From assembly GCA_025464925.1 (NCBI GenBank), contig JAODMS010000216.1, forward strand, positions 1 to 31,820: a DNA stretch of 31,820 nucleotides, written 5' to 3'. Source of the stretch: Arthrobacter sp. GTDB taxonomy: Bacteria > Actinomycetota > Actinomycetes > Actinomycetales > Micrococcaceae. Made by a program: the position numbers and the translations under genes. Positions within the stretch are counted from its first letter, which is position 1; each line of letters starts with the position of its first letter. The notes beneath the pieces are model-generated. The model searched no databases. It had not been told where the DNA came from and saw nothing but the letters and a program-made list of their open reading frames with translations. Below, piece by piece: positions 14,760-22,992 of the stretch.

Positions 14760-15420
14760 ATGCACACCATGCTCGCCGGACGCTTCCACCAGGACAGCAA
14801 GAAGTTCGCCGTGGAGGAGGTTCCCGTCCCCGTTCCGGGCCCGGGTGAAATCCTGATCGAGGTGAAGGCCGCAGGTGTCTGCCTGTCGGACGTCCACCTG
14901 CTCGACGGCTCCCTCGTCCCGCTGTTCGCCACCTCCTACACGGTCACCGTCGGCCACGAGGTCGCCGGTGTGATCCACACTCTCGGCCCCGACCTCAAGC
15001 GCGGCCTCACCGTGGGCACCCGCGTCACCCTTGAGGCCGGCAAGATCTGCGGCCAGTGCGTCGGCTGCGTGCGCCGCCGCCCCTGCACCCAGATGCTCAC
15101 CGCCGGCATCGACTACGACGGCGGCTGGGCCCAGTACACCCTCGCCCACGAGGACATGCTCATCCCCATCCTGACAACCTCCCCTTCGACCAGGACGCAA
15201 TCATCCCCGACGCGGTCTCCACCCCCTACGCCGCCGTCGTCGCCACCGCCGGACGAGGCCTGGACTTCGCCTTCGACTGCGCCGGCGTGCCCGCTGTCCG
15301 CGAACAGGCCGCCTCCATACTCGGCCTCAACGGCGCCCTCATCCTGGTCGGCATCAGCCCCAGGCCCCTCACCATCACCGAGGGCCTGACCTTCAACTAC
15401 CTGAACAAGCAGGTCAACAA
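14760..15420 (+). pseudogene. Zinc-dependent alcohol dehydrogenase, broken
   Basis: From ATG 14760 the first ~137 residues are a zinc-ADH GroES-like domain: VKAAGVCLSDVHLLDG, TVGHEVAGVI (zinc-binding GHE), and CGQCVGCVRRRPC for structural zinc. Near 15168 one base is missing: the family continues (LPFDQDAIIPDAVSTPYAAVVATA) only in the next frame. There the Rossmann segment with the GxGxxG motif is absent (ATA joins directly to GRGLDFAFDCAGVPAVREQA), about 60 residues short. The match ends at FNYLNKQV (about 15415), losing the C-terminus. It is therefore a pseudogene with frameshift, internal deletion and end truncation, following the P450 by 133 bp. Confidence 0.85.
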
Positions 15421-15430
15421 AGGAGACACC

Positions 15431-15613
15431 ATGGCGACGGAAACCCAGGCCACGGCCGCCCCTCAAGGAGGCATCATGGCAGCCACCGGCAACACCGACG
15501 CAACGACCTTTCCGCCACCGCAACTTCCGTCTGCCCGCCTTGAGCACCGGCGGGCTGGGGTGCTGACCCATACGCCATGGGCCGGCTGGTACTACGAGAC
15601 TGACTCTGACTGA
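15431..15613 (+). CDS. Small ORF with strong RBS, unknown
   Basis: 60 codons from ATG 15431, AAAGGAGA 4 nt upstream. It is in the same frame as the ADH 3' part, so the RBS lies just inside the chimeric end. The sequence is low-complexity Ala/Thr/Pro at first (ATETQATAAPQGG) and then ARLEHRRAGVLTHTPWAGWYYETDSD. I do not recognise it. It could be the retained 5' end of a gene once downstream of adh. Confidence 0.3.
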   Translation: MATETQATAAPQGGIMAATGNTDATTFPPPQLPSARLEHRRAGVLTHTPWAGWYYETDSD

Positions 15614-16249
15614 AAGCCGCGGAGGTGCGCGCACAAGGCCACCCTTGCGGGTCTTCCGGGAGCCGCTACTGGCAGCGTGTGTGAGAACAGATGGGGCCAA
15701 AGGGAACCTTGTGGACGCCTTCTCGGGGTGGGCCCGGCACTACGGGACGTGGCCGCGGTGGGTTCCTTTAGGGACCCCCGTCACCGGTCCTGCAGTTTCA
15801 GCAGTGAACAAAACTCTTATTCCGTTGGAGGTACAGCAGGCCCACTGCTCGTTGGCGAAGGCGGATGCTCCCGCCAGTATTCGGCGCTCTGTCTGCGCAA
15901 AATTTCGTCAGGACGGTCATCGTACAGACCAGCGCGGTACCCGCTACGCCCAGAGAAACCCACACCCACGGCTCGGATCCCCGGAACAGCAGTACGCCCC
16001 GTCGCACCAACCGGAAAATATCCGCCACGGTGGGAGTGCAGGCGGCTTCTGACATTCCGTGCAGCTGACTCTTGAAAATGACACGTTCGGCCTACTTCGG
16101 TGGACCCCTCAAAAACGGTCGTTTGATGTGCCCAAAAGAACGTCGCTAGCTTCGCTGCCGGGGCCGGGCTAGCGTTCCAAGCATCAAGATAGCCCGCACC
16201 TCTTGGCGTCGCAGGTCTTTGTCCATCTCGCACCCAGTAGCCTGTTGGG
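15614..16249. other. Gene-poor gap before the phosphotransferase
   Basis: No clear gene. The best minus-strand frame (16055-15798, 85 codons) has one hydrophobic helix (VWVSLGVAGTALVCTMTVL) and no good RBS; I give it low weight. A possible transposon end lies at 16102-16149. Confidence 0.4.
16102..16149. repeat. Possible Tn3-family-like terminal sequence
   Basis: A 48-bp block from GGACCCCTCAAAAACG to GAACGTCGCTAG. The combination of a GGnCCCC start, an A-rich middle and an ACG(N)CTAG end resembles the 38-48-bp terminal repeats of Tn3-type transposons. No mate copy or transposase was found in the window, so this is weak. Confidence 0.25.
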
Positions 16250-17005
16250 ATGGTCGAGGACGAGCAGGAACTGACAGGTGGAAATGCGTCCGAAAGTGTT
16301 GTGCGCATTGGTCATACCGTCCGAAAACCTTGGTTGGAAAACTCTTCCGCCGTACAGAGCTATCTTCGTGCGCTCCGGTCGTCCGGGTTGGATGTTCCTC
16401 AGCCCCTGGGCCGGGATGAAGGCGGTCGAAATGTGGTCGAGTACATAGAGGGGGTACTCGCGCTGGATCAGTTGCCGCTCGGGCAGGACGATTTGCTACG
16501 GGTTGGTGGGATGATTCGGCAAATCCATGATGCGAGCGAAACCGTCGTGATCCCCAGTCCGGGCGACTGGAAGATGCTGCTGCCAGCTGAGAATCCGAAC
16601 CTGATGTGCCATAACGACCTCGCTCCGTGGAACCTCCTCATGGGAGACCGCTGGGTATTCATCGATTGGGATGGCGCCGGGCCCAGCACCCGGCTATGGG
16701 ATCTGGCGTACGCCGCGCAGTCGTTCGGCCTGCTGTTCGACGGGCAGAGGGTGGACGACGCCGCCTTGAGATTGCGTGCCGTTGTTGACGGGTACGACGC
16801 TGATGAGGCTCTACGCAAGGCACTACCGGCCGCTATGGCGAAACGAACAGCAGCGATGTTCAATCTCCTGAAGTCCTCGAACGAGACCGGGTTCCAGCCT
16901 TGGGCCGACATGTATGTCAATGGACACGGCGAGCACTGGCGTGCCGCCGCTCAGTACGTCGTACGGAATCAAGCAGCCTGGGAACAAGCCCTCGCGCAGC
17001 AATGA
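16250..17005 (+). CDS. Aminoglycoside-phosphotransferase-family kinase (APH-like)
   Basis: 251 aa. Brenner-type catalytic loop LMCHNDLAPWNLLMG (residues 121-135: HxDxxxxN) and the Mg-binding segment WVFIDWDGAGPSTRLWDLAY (DWD where APH kinases have the DFG equivalent). The N-terminal lobe is short (VRIGHTVRKPWLEN as the strand with the ATP Lys region). Such enzymes phosphorylate hydroxyls of aminoglycosides, macrolides, choline or other small molecules; the substrate cannot be told. ATG 16250 has only a weak RBS (TGTTGGG). It is about 200 bp before an SDR gene, so a common transcript is possible but not certain. Confidence 0.8.
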   Translation: MVEDEQELTGGNASESVVRIGHTVRKPWLENSSAVQSYLRALRSSGLDVPQPLGRDEGGRNVVEYIEGVLALDQLPLGQDDLLRVGGMIRQIHDASETVVIPSPGDWKMLLPAENPNLMCHNDLAPWNLLMGDRWVFIDWDGAGPSTRLWDLAYAAQSFGLLFDGQRVDDAALRLRAVVDGYDADEALRKALPAAMAKRTAAMFNLLKSSNETGFQPWADMYVNGHGEHWRAAAQYVVRNQAAWEQALAQQ

Positions 17006-17203
17006 CGATAGCGAAGACCATTCCCATCACGGTCATTCTGTCCGATGAACTGCAGCGCCGGCTTAGACATTCCGCGCCCAAAGCTGTCCCAAAAACGTCG
17101 TTATTGATGTTCCCGGCAGGACCTGTTACCGACCGCGGGGACGTACTGTGACGCCCTTTTCAGGCGTACCGAACAAGAAAGAGAGATGTCATAGGATCAA
17201 CAA

Positions 17204-17944
17204 ATGACTGAGGAACGTCCCATTGTATTGATTACTGGCGTCGGCCGGCGGATCTCGATCGGTACGGAGATCGCGCGCCAGCTAGCCGCGGACGGTTGGG
17301 ACATCGCCTTCGCGAACCACAGCCCGGAACGGGGATTTGTGGATGAGTTCACTCTCGAGCTGCACGAACTTGGCGCTAAGACGTTCGCCTCCGAAACCGA
17401 CCTCGCAGACCCGTTGGCTCCCGAGACGTTGGTGCAGGCCGTCACAGACCGGTTAGGGCCCGTCCGGGCACTCGTGTCGAGCCACGCCGAGTCCGTAGAC
17501 AGCAGCATCCATGACACGTCTATAGAGAGCTTTGACCGCCATTTTGCAATCAACACCCGCGCGAACTGGTTATTGATTAAAGCGTTCGCGCGGCAGTACT
17601 CGTCAGCGCCTGGGCTGGGGCGAATCGTGGCCCTGACGAGCGACCACACGACCCACAATCTTCCCTACGGTGCAAGCAAGGGCGCACTTGATCGAATTGT
17701 GATCGCTGCTGCCGGCGAACTCGGGCACCTTGGTATCACCGCGAACCTGGTCAACCCGGGCCCGGTCGACACAGGGTGGATCAGCCCGGAACTGGGCGAG
17801 GCCCTGCGCCGCGAGACCGCGCTGGGTCGGCTTGGCACACAACGGGACGCGGCGAATCTGGTCTCCTTCCTGCTGTCCGAGCCCGGCGGCTGGATCAATG
17901 GCCAGCTCCTGCATTCCAACGGCGGCTTTCACCTGTCCGTCTAA
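17204..17944 (+). CDS. SDR-family oxidoreductase
   Basis: 246 aa, classical short-chain dehydrogenase length. The nucleotide motif at residues 11-20 is GVGRRISIG, a variation of TGxxxGIG. Catalytic residues: Ser in IVALTSDHT (the usual SS/S position), and YGASKGAL (YxxxK). The common NAG is replaced by SSHAE. The C-terminal end is INGQLLHSNGGFHLSV, a typical NGQ-xxxxNGG SDR end. NAD(P)-dependent oxidation or reduction of an alcohol/ketone in the cytosol; the substrate is not visible. ATG 17204 has AGGA 8 nt upstream. Confidence 0.85.
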   Translation: MTEERPIVLITGVGRRISIGTEIARQLAADGWDIAFANHSPERGFVDEFTLELHELGAKTFASETDLADPLAPETLVQAVTDRLGPVRALVSSHAESVDSSIHDTSIESFDRHFAINTRANWLLIKAFARQYSSAPGLGRIVALTSDHTTHNLPYGASKGALDRIVIAAAGELGHLGITANLVNPGPVDTGWISPELGEALRRETALGRLGTQRDAANLVSFLLSEPGGWINGQLLHSNGGFHLSV

Positions 17945-18082
17945 GCCTGCGCATAGAAGGTCCTCCCGATCCCTGCCGAGCGCCAGATGACCGGGAATGT
18001 GAACTGGTGTGCCAACATCAACCCATCTAAAGCAGTCCTGTGCGCCTGCTTGCATCACCCGGGCATCTGCTTGCATGGAGTC

Positions 18083-18588
18083 ATGACTGAGCAGCCGCCG
18101 GCAGCTGTGACCGAGGACCTGGACAGGCTGCGTACAGTCCTGAAGTGGTCCATTCCCGCGAAGGCAGACTCCAACCTCCTGGTCGGAACGAGGAACATCC
18201 GGGCTCTGGGCGACTTCAACCTGGACAGGATCGGCGAACCGCTATATGAGGCGTTCATCGCCACGGGCCTGTGGCCGCCAACCGAACGGAACACCGTCCC
18301 CGAACCAACTTCGACGACGACAAGACCCGGCACCTCTACGATCAGATCGCCTGGTTCTCAGAGGAGGACGGGACATCGCTCCTGCAGGGTCTGGCGTACG
18401 ACCAGCGGGCCGGGTCCTTTGACTTCATCCCCCAGGTCTTCCCCGGTCTCAGCCGCAGCGAGGTGTCTGGGCGGATCCCGCGCCACTACCCGCTCTGGTG
18501 CGTCTTCTCTGGCGGTCCGGGCTTCAGCTGTCTCTTCCGATCGATGGCCACTGCGACTCCTGCAAGTGATCAGGTGTTGCGACTGTGA
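18083..18588 (+). pseudogene. Endonuclease/exonuclease/phosphatase-family protein, decayed
   Basis: From ATG 18083 the first ~55 residues (DLDRLRTVLKWSIPAKADSNLLVGTRNIRALGDF) resemble the start of EEP-family proteins (IPAKxxDxNLLIATWNVRAFG). In a second frame (about 18300-18588) the C-terminal part appears: LYDQIAWFSEEDGTSL, FDFIPQVF, and GRIPRHYPLWCVF, equivalent to the family's catalytic S-D-H-Y-P loop but with D replaced (PRHYP). The middle half of the enzyme is missing and the two parts are out of frame. A pseudogene without activity. Confidence 0.7.
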
Positions 18589-18757
18589 GAGTTCACCCGG
18601 CTTAATCCAGGAGTACCCATGTCCCAACAGTCTCAAATAGGGCCTCAAGGAACCTTGAACGATCACTTTCGTGTGAACATCTGAGCTGGAAATGTACGAG
18701 TAATCGCTCGCGAGAACATTCGAATGGTCGAGTCTGCAGGCGTCGAAGGTGGTAAAC

Positions 18758-19420
18758 CTAGTTGGCCTCGTAGGGAGTGCGGAAGAGAGTGATTCCCCAC
18801 TCAGAGTTGTGCAGCGCGATGCCGGCATCCTGTTGCACGAACTGGAGCGGACCCTGGAGATACTTTGCCATCCGTTTCTGTTCCTCGTCCCACGGGAAGC
18901 TGCAGGTGCCAACAAAACTTTCCATCGTCCCCGGATCAGGCGTGATTGTTTGCCCGACAATGCTGACCCTAAGCGCGTAGGAAGCGCACGGGATCCGAAC
19001 GGACATCCATGGACTACCGCCCACGGTGGCGAACCGTACGGCGTAGTCGCCAGAGCTCGCCCCCGGACCAGTGGTTACGGTGGCCGGGATCATGGAACCG
19101 GAAGTGAAGTACTGGCACTCCAGGACTCCCTTGGTCGAAGCTTCTGCCGGACCTTGGCCTAAGCAGTCGTCGGCACCCTGGCTGGCCGGGGCTGGAGGCA
19201 CCGTTGGAACTGGCGCGAGAGTCATGCCCGGCGACAGTTCAACGGACGACGAGGGTGCGGCCGCCAGGGCAGAAGGCTCGCTGACCTGGTTAGCGGATAT
19301 CACACTTGGCGGCGGAGGCGATCCACATGATGTAGTTACGGCAACTACGACGAGGCAAGCCATCGACAGCAGCGCTCCACCGCCAACGCCATTACCGGCG
19401 GTTTCCCCAGATGCAGCCAT
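18758..19420 (-). CDS. Predicted secreted lipoprotein, META/HslJ-like domain possible
   Basis: 220 aa. N-terminal hydrophobic stretch (ALLSMACLVVVAVTTSCGS) ending in a lipobox-like TTSC, so cleavage before Cys32 and lipid anchoring are expected. Residues 33-90 are a Pro/Ser/Ala-rich linker. The C-terminal region (IVGQTITPDPGTMESFVGTCSFPWDEEQKRMAKYLQGPLQFVQQD) resembles the core of META-type domains found in actinobacterial lipoproteins, with a conserved-looking C. Function unknown; a surface-exposed protein. ATG 19420; no neighbour is clearly linked. Confidence 0.7.
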   Translation of the reverse strand: MAASGETAGNGVGGGALLSMACLVVVAVTTSCGSPPPPSVISANQVSEPSALAAAPSSSVELSPGMTLAPVPTVPPAPASQGADDCLGQGPAEASTKGVLECQYFTSGSMIPATVTTGPGASSGDYAVRFATVGGSPWMSVRIPCASYALRVSIVGQTITPDPGTMESFVGTCSFPWDEEQKRMAKYLQGPLQFVQQDAGIALHNSEWGITLFRTPYEAN

Positions 19421-19617
19421 GACCCGAACACTACGTGTTCGAGGCCGTTAGGACAGTACCCCTACGGACAACATCAGATCATCGATTCCGACGTCCGTTT
19501 GGGGAACCCATACTGGACACTCGCCCCCAGCCCCCAGCCCCCAGTCGATGTTCGATTCGACACCTATAGGAGCCTCCAAGGCCCTTGAAACGGGTTGTGA
19601 CTAGGGAATGTCGCCGG

Positions 19618-19637
19618 TGACTGATAAGAATCAGTCA
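19618..19637. promoter_or_regulatory. Perfect inverted repeat over a start codon
   Basis: TGACTGAT (19618-19625), AAGA loop, ATCAGTCA (19630-19637). The last A is the first base of the ATG at 19637. It could be an operator or an RNA hairpin that hides the start. Confidence 0.5.
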
Positions 19638-19881
19638 TGGAAGACGAGCAACCCAACGTTGGCCTGGAGAATTTCACCCTAACGGCACAGGAACGGGCCA
19701 AGGTCGTCATGGCCAGCCCCTATCTAAAGTTGGAGTTGTTTTTCGGGCTGGAGGGATTCATCGCCAGGGATCCCGAGGGCGTCCGCATCCTCACCGCCGA
19801 CGTCGGCGTGCGGACCAACAAAGAAACCGGGCAGCGCACTGGAGCATTGGAGCGGCTGCGCTTCAAACGCACACAGGGAAT
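19637..19881 (+). pseudogene. Hypothetical gene, interrupted by an IS3-family end
   Basis: About 81 native residues: EDEQPNVGLENFTLTAQERAKVV, ASPYLKLELFFGLEGF, ARDPEGVRILTADVGVRTN, RTGALERLRFKRTQG. At 19882 an IS3-type terminal sequence begins, and the frame ends a few codons later (19907-19909). I do not recognise the family. The 3' part of the gene was not found after the IS remnant, so it is lost or lies elsewhere. Confidence 0.6.
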
Positions 19882-20193
19882 TGAACTGCACCCCAAAAGT
19901 TGGACCTGAAATTTAAAGTCCAACTTTTGGAGGGGCTGTTCAATGGGCGCTACAAAGAGCATGACGTGCAGACCAAGGTCCGGATAGTCGAGCTTCTCGA
20001 GCAGGGGTACGGGTTGTGGGCCATCGCCACGCAGCTGAACCTGCCGAGGAACACGGTGGTGCAGTGGGTTAGGCGTTATCGTCGTCACGGAGACGAAGGG
20101 CTGGTTCCCGTGACGACGAACAGGGAGTACTCCTTGGAGACGAAAGCGGCCGCCGCCGAAGCCTTTCTCGCCGGTAGGGTCACGCACGAAGTG
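19882..20193 (+). mobile_element. IS3-family element remnant (left end and orfA fragment)
   Basis: Begins TGAACTGCACCCCAAAAGTTGG, a left end that I know from IS3/IS150-group elements; it also forms a 13-bp palindrome with GTCCAACTTTTGG (19917-19929). The orfA frame (start near 19900) encodes a helix-turn-helix: VELLEQGYGLWAIATQLNLP, NTVVQWVRRYRRHGDEGLV. At about 20193 the match stops and the frame runs into the next gene. No orfB DDE domain remains. QRPHSYIALGYREA just after it resembles an orfB end (RPHSALGY) but may be coincidence. The element is non-functional. Confidence 0.75.
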
Positions 20194-20238
20194 CCACAAC
20201 GGCCCCACAGCTATATCGCCCTGGGCTATCGTGAGGCC

Positions 20239-20616
20239 ATGCCCAGCAAATTAGCTGTCATTACCATCGACGCGATCCGGCCCCAGGTGGTGGCCGACTT
20301 CTGGTGCGCCGTCCTCGGCTGGCATGTTGTCGAATCCGATAGCGACATCATCAGCATCGCGCCCCAGGATGAGAGCCGGCCTTCCATCGATGTGGTCGCG
20401 GTGCCCGAAGGCAAGACCATCAAGAACCGGTTGCATTTCGACCTCCGGGCCGACGAGGTGTCAACTGCCGAGGAGCTCAAGCGCCTGCTCGCCCTCGGCG
20501 CGCGGCGAAGAGACGTGGGCCAGGGCCCGGACGTCAGTTGGGTGGTACTGGGTGATCCCGAGGGCAACGAGTTCTGCCTGCTGTCCCGATCCGTCCAGGA
20601 CCTCGATCAAGACTAA
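20239..20616 (+). CDS. VOC-superfamily (glyoxalase-like) protein
   Basis: 125 aa from ATG 20239. One VOC module: DAIRPQVVADFWCAVLGWHV (the opening helix) and the ending SWVVLGDPEGNEFCLLSRS (GDPEGNEFCL is a hallmark). Between is KTIKNRLHFDLRAD, the conserved HxD strand. Glyoxalase_6-type single modules usually dimerise and bind metal or small ligands; the reaction is unknown. The IS orfA frame is continuous with this gene upstream, which makes a hybrid ORF, but the native start is 20239. Confidence 0.8.
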   Translation: MPSKLAVITIDAIRPQVVADFWCAVLGWHVVESDSDIISIAPQDESRPSIDVVAVPEGKTIKNRLHFDLRADEVSTAEELKRLLALGARRRDVGQGPDVSWVVLGDPEGNEFCLLSRSVQDLDQD

Positions 20617-20877
20617 GGGCCAGAAGCGCTCGTTTGTGGGCTACTTCGTCGGCGTGGCAATTCGGGGGTGCTTGGCGGTGCTCTCTCATCACTTGCCGTC
20701 GAGCCGGTCGGTCTACTTCTCGACAACACGAAAATGGCGTGGTTGACCCACCGGAAGGGTTTGCAGGACCCGGGGCGGACCATGCAGGTAGAGATGGCGT
20801 CTCAGGGCGAAGGCGTCGGTACCGTGTTGGACGGCAGGGACTTTTGTCCGGCAACCAGGCAGCGGCAGGAGACAGGG

Positions 20878-21336
20878 ATGAGTCATAGAACCTCGTTCGC
20901 GCTGACCGCGGGACTCCTCATCGTGCTGCTCTTGTCCGTGTTCACGCAGGTATGGGTTCTCCCCACTGCGGTGGAGAGGATGGTTGCCGTCTTCCCCGAG
21001 GTCAAACCACTCGCGGTTCCTGCCATGGGATGGGGTGTCTGCGCAATCGCCTGCTGGCAAGCCGTTGCCGTCATTGGACTGCGGCTCGTCGTACGCGCCC
21101 GCGACCACCGATTCGACTCATCCGCTTACAAATGGCTGCGCGCGATGGTCGGTTCTCTACTCGCATTCATCGGGCTCGTTGTATCAGCCTTCATCGCGCT
21201 GAACGTGACGGGATACACGACACCAGGCGTGATGCTCGGACTCATCGCCGGAGGGCTCATGGCTCTGATCACAGCGGGCTCTCTAGTGTTTTTCCTCGGG
21301 ACCAGGCCGTTAGTGCGGCAGCATTCACACAGCTGA
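20878..21336 (+). CDS. DUF2975-type four-helix membrane protein
   Basis: 152 aa, ATG 20878 with GGAG about 8 nt upstream. Four hydrophobic helices: AGLLIVLLLSVFTQVWVL; VPAMGWGVCAIACWQAVAVIG; MVGSLLAFIGLVVSAFIAL; VMLGLIAGGLMALITAGSLVFFL. Pattern and length match DUF2975 proteins, which usually sit beside a small YozG-like HTH regulator. No such HTH gene is visible downstream here. Inner-membrane location; function unknown. The larger frame extending upstream (20668) has no clear coding character. Confidence 0.7.
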   Translation: MSHRTSFALTAGLLIVLLLSVFTQVWVLPTAVERMVAVFPEVKPLAVPAMGWGVCAIACWQAVAVIGLRLVVRARDHRFDSSAYKWLRAMVGSLLAFIGLVVSAFIALNVTGYTTPGVMLGLIAGGLMALITAGSLVFFLGTRPLVRQHSHS

Positions 21337-21459
21337 CCCGGCGCCCCGTGTCGTCGATAGTTTCTTAGTAACAGGAGGCGTCGGCGCTACACGGCCGGCG
21401 GCAGGCTTCTGGAGTCCACTCAGACCGACGACTCCTGCGGTTAGCGATTTCAGGCAGCA

Positions 21460-22221
21460 TCATAAGGTTGCGGCTTCTTCCTCCGCCAGTCTGATCATGC
21501 GCAGTTCGTCCTCCACTGCGCGGGAAGGCCAATAGTCCTTCGCCAGTTCACTTGCCCGGGTTTTATCTGCTGTCGGGAAGAGCTTGCCGAGCAGTCCGGC
21601 CGCCTGAAGCAGGGCGATCAGCGCTGTGGTTCTGGCATCGGGCGTCTTGACATCAGGCTTCGCGGGTGCCGGCGTCCCGGCATCGGGCGCCTTGGCATCA
21701 GGCTTCACGGGATCGGGCGCTCCGGCATCGGGCGCCTTGGCATGAGGCTTCGCGGGTTCCCACGGCGCACCGCTGAGTGCCGCCTGGATCCTTTGCAGGA
21801 CCGCCGCCTCCGGAGCGTGATCCTTCTCCGGGTACCGCACGGCCCGGAACCGACCCAGGTGCTTTTCGCCGACATGTTCCACAATGCCCAGTGACGCCAT
21901 CCCCTCGTAGACCCGCTGCACTTCGGCGCGGCCCTCCAGCATGGAGACCCACCGCTTGGGAGTATGGGGCCGAGATTTGCCGCGGATGAGCTCCAGCTCG
22001 CGTTGGAAGTCCGTTTCCGGGGCGGTGCCGGTAGCCCTGAGTCGCTTCCCCTGCAGCCCGATCGCACCGATCAGGTCCAGCTCGGCCAATATTGCCCCTG
22101 CCAAAGTGGTCCTGAGCGCGTACACCGGCACCTCAGGTTTGCCGTCTTTGTCGTTCGTAGCCAGAAGGAGGAAGGCCTGGGGCAGGTTCAGCTCCGCCGC
22201 CTTCGGTGTTTCAGCGTTCAT
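21460..22221 (-). CDS. GPP34-family phosphoprotein (Golgi phosphoprotein 3-like)
   Basis: 253 aa from ATG 22221. It has the start typical of the family (LNLPQAFLLLATNDKDGKPEVPVYALRTTLAGAILAEL) and GLQGKRLRATG, PEKDHAPEAAVLQRI. In eukaryotes GPP34 domains bind phosphatidylinositol-4-phosphate; bacterial members have unknown roles. A 15-residue tandem repeat (KP-x-x-K-x-PDAG-x-P-x-P) sits in the linker at residues about 160-195, before an Ala/Leu helix and the DELRMIRLAEEEAATL end. There is no clear operon partner. Confidence 0.75.
   Translation of the reverse strand: MNAETPKAAELNLPQAFLLLATNDKDGKPEVPVYALRTTLAGAILAELDLIGAIGLQGKRLRATGTAPETDFQRELELIRGKSRPHTPKRWVSMLEGRAEVQRVYEGMASLGIVEHVGEKHLGRFRAVRYPEKDHAPEAAVLQRIQAALSGAPWEPAKPHAKAPDAGAPDPVKPDAKAPDAGTPAPAKPDVKTPDARTTALIALLQAAGLLGKLFPTADKTRASELAKDYWPSRAVEDELRMIRLAEEEAATL
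21635..21760. repeat. 45-bp tandem repeat in the GPP34 gene
   Basis: Two full 45-bp units (21635-21679 and 21680-21724) and a partial third (21725 to about 21760), encoding the KPDAKAPDAGxP unit. The repeat number could vary by slippage. Confidence 0.75.
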
Positions 22222-22321
22222 ACGAACATCGTGGCGCAGTTGGGCAGCCGCCACAACGAGGATTTACAAGCGTCGACGTCGGGGTCCTTGACCGCGCTGA
22301 TGGCGTGCGTAGCGTTGGTCC

Positions 22322-22665
22322 ATGGGACTCATCTACGACCACCCGGACCTGGCGGCCCTCACGCTAACGCGCCGCTCCGCGGAAGAGTCAGAAGGACCCG
22401 GCAGTCTGGAATGGCGCATGCTCGAATACCTGAGCGGCCTGGAACAACGCAACGGCACCGCCTATCGGGAACAGGGGGCCATCACTTCGCCCGGGTCCAT
22501 TTCAAGTTACAGGACGACCTGGCCCGGGCCACAGGGGCAAACTTAACTGCGCTGCTGGACGCAACCGAAGTGGACGCACTGGAGGCTGATGATCTACGCC
22601 GGGCAGTCGTGCTGGCCGGCCCAGCGCTGGCCTGGGCCCTGCTCGTACCCACCGGCATCGTGTGA
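22322..22665 (+). pseudogene. Hypothetical gene, one frameshift at a G run
   Basis: ATG 22322 reads GLIYDHPDLAALTLTRRSAEE, GSLEWRMLEYLSGLEQRNGTAYREQG. At the G5 run 22474-22478 the coding signal moves to another frame: HFARVHFKLQDDLARATGANLTALLD, EADDLRRAVVLAGPALAWALLVPTGIV, to a stop at 22663-22665. One base at the G run restores a ~114-residue protein. It could be a true mutation or a sequencing error; the family is not recognised. Confidence 0.55.
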
Positions 22666-22691
22666 CCAATCCCGCCCTGCGACCCGGATAT

Positions 22692-22717
22692 CTGAGACGG
22701 GCCATTGCCCGTCTCAG
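22692..22717 (+). terminator. Hairpin after the frameshifted gene
   Basis: 11-bp perfect stem (CTGAGACGGGC / GCCCGTCTCAG) with a CATT loop, 26 bp after the stop at 22665. It is terminator-like without a T tract. Confidence 0.65.
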
Positions 22718-22992
22718 CGAATTAACCGGGACATCCCGGCAGGACCCCACCGACGTGTAAGACCAGCCGCCCACACGAACTCCATCCGGGCTGCCCTTCT
22801 CCTTCGGCCACCGAGAAAACCCGGGGGTCCGAGCAGATCCACGGCCCCGATACATAACCAGGCTTCGTCATGACGGTCCGTCTGGATGAGCTCCGCATCC
22901 GCGCTCAGCCGAGAAATGGGCCCTATCAGCACTGGATTTCCTAAACTGTCGGCGTGTCAGGGACCCCGACTATAACTAGAGGGCGCTCTGGG

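Noticed and set aside
20668..20877. N-terminal extension of the DUF2975 gene
   Set aside because: There is a good RBS at 20878 and the extension has no membrane or family features.
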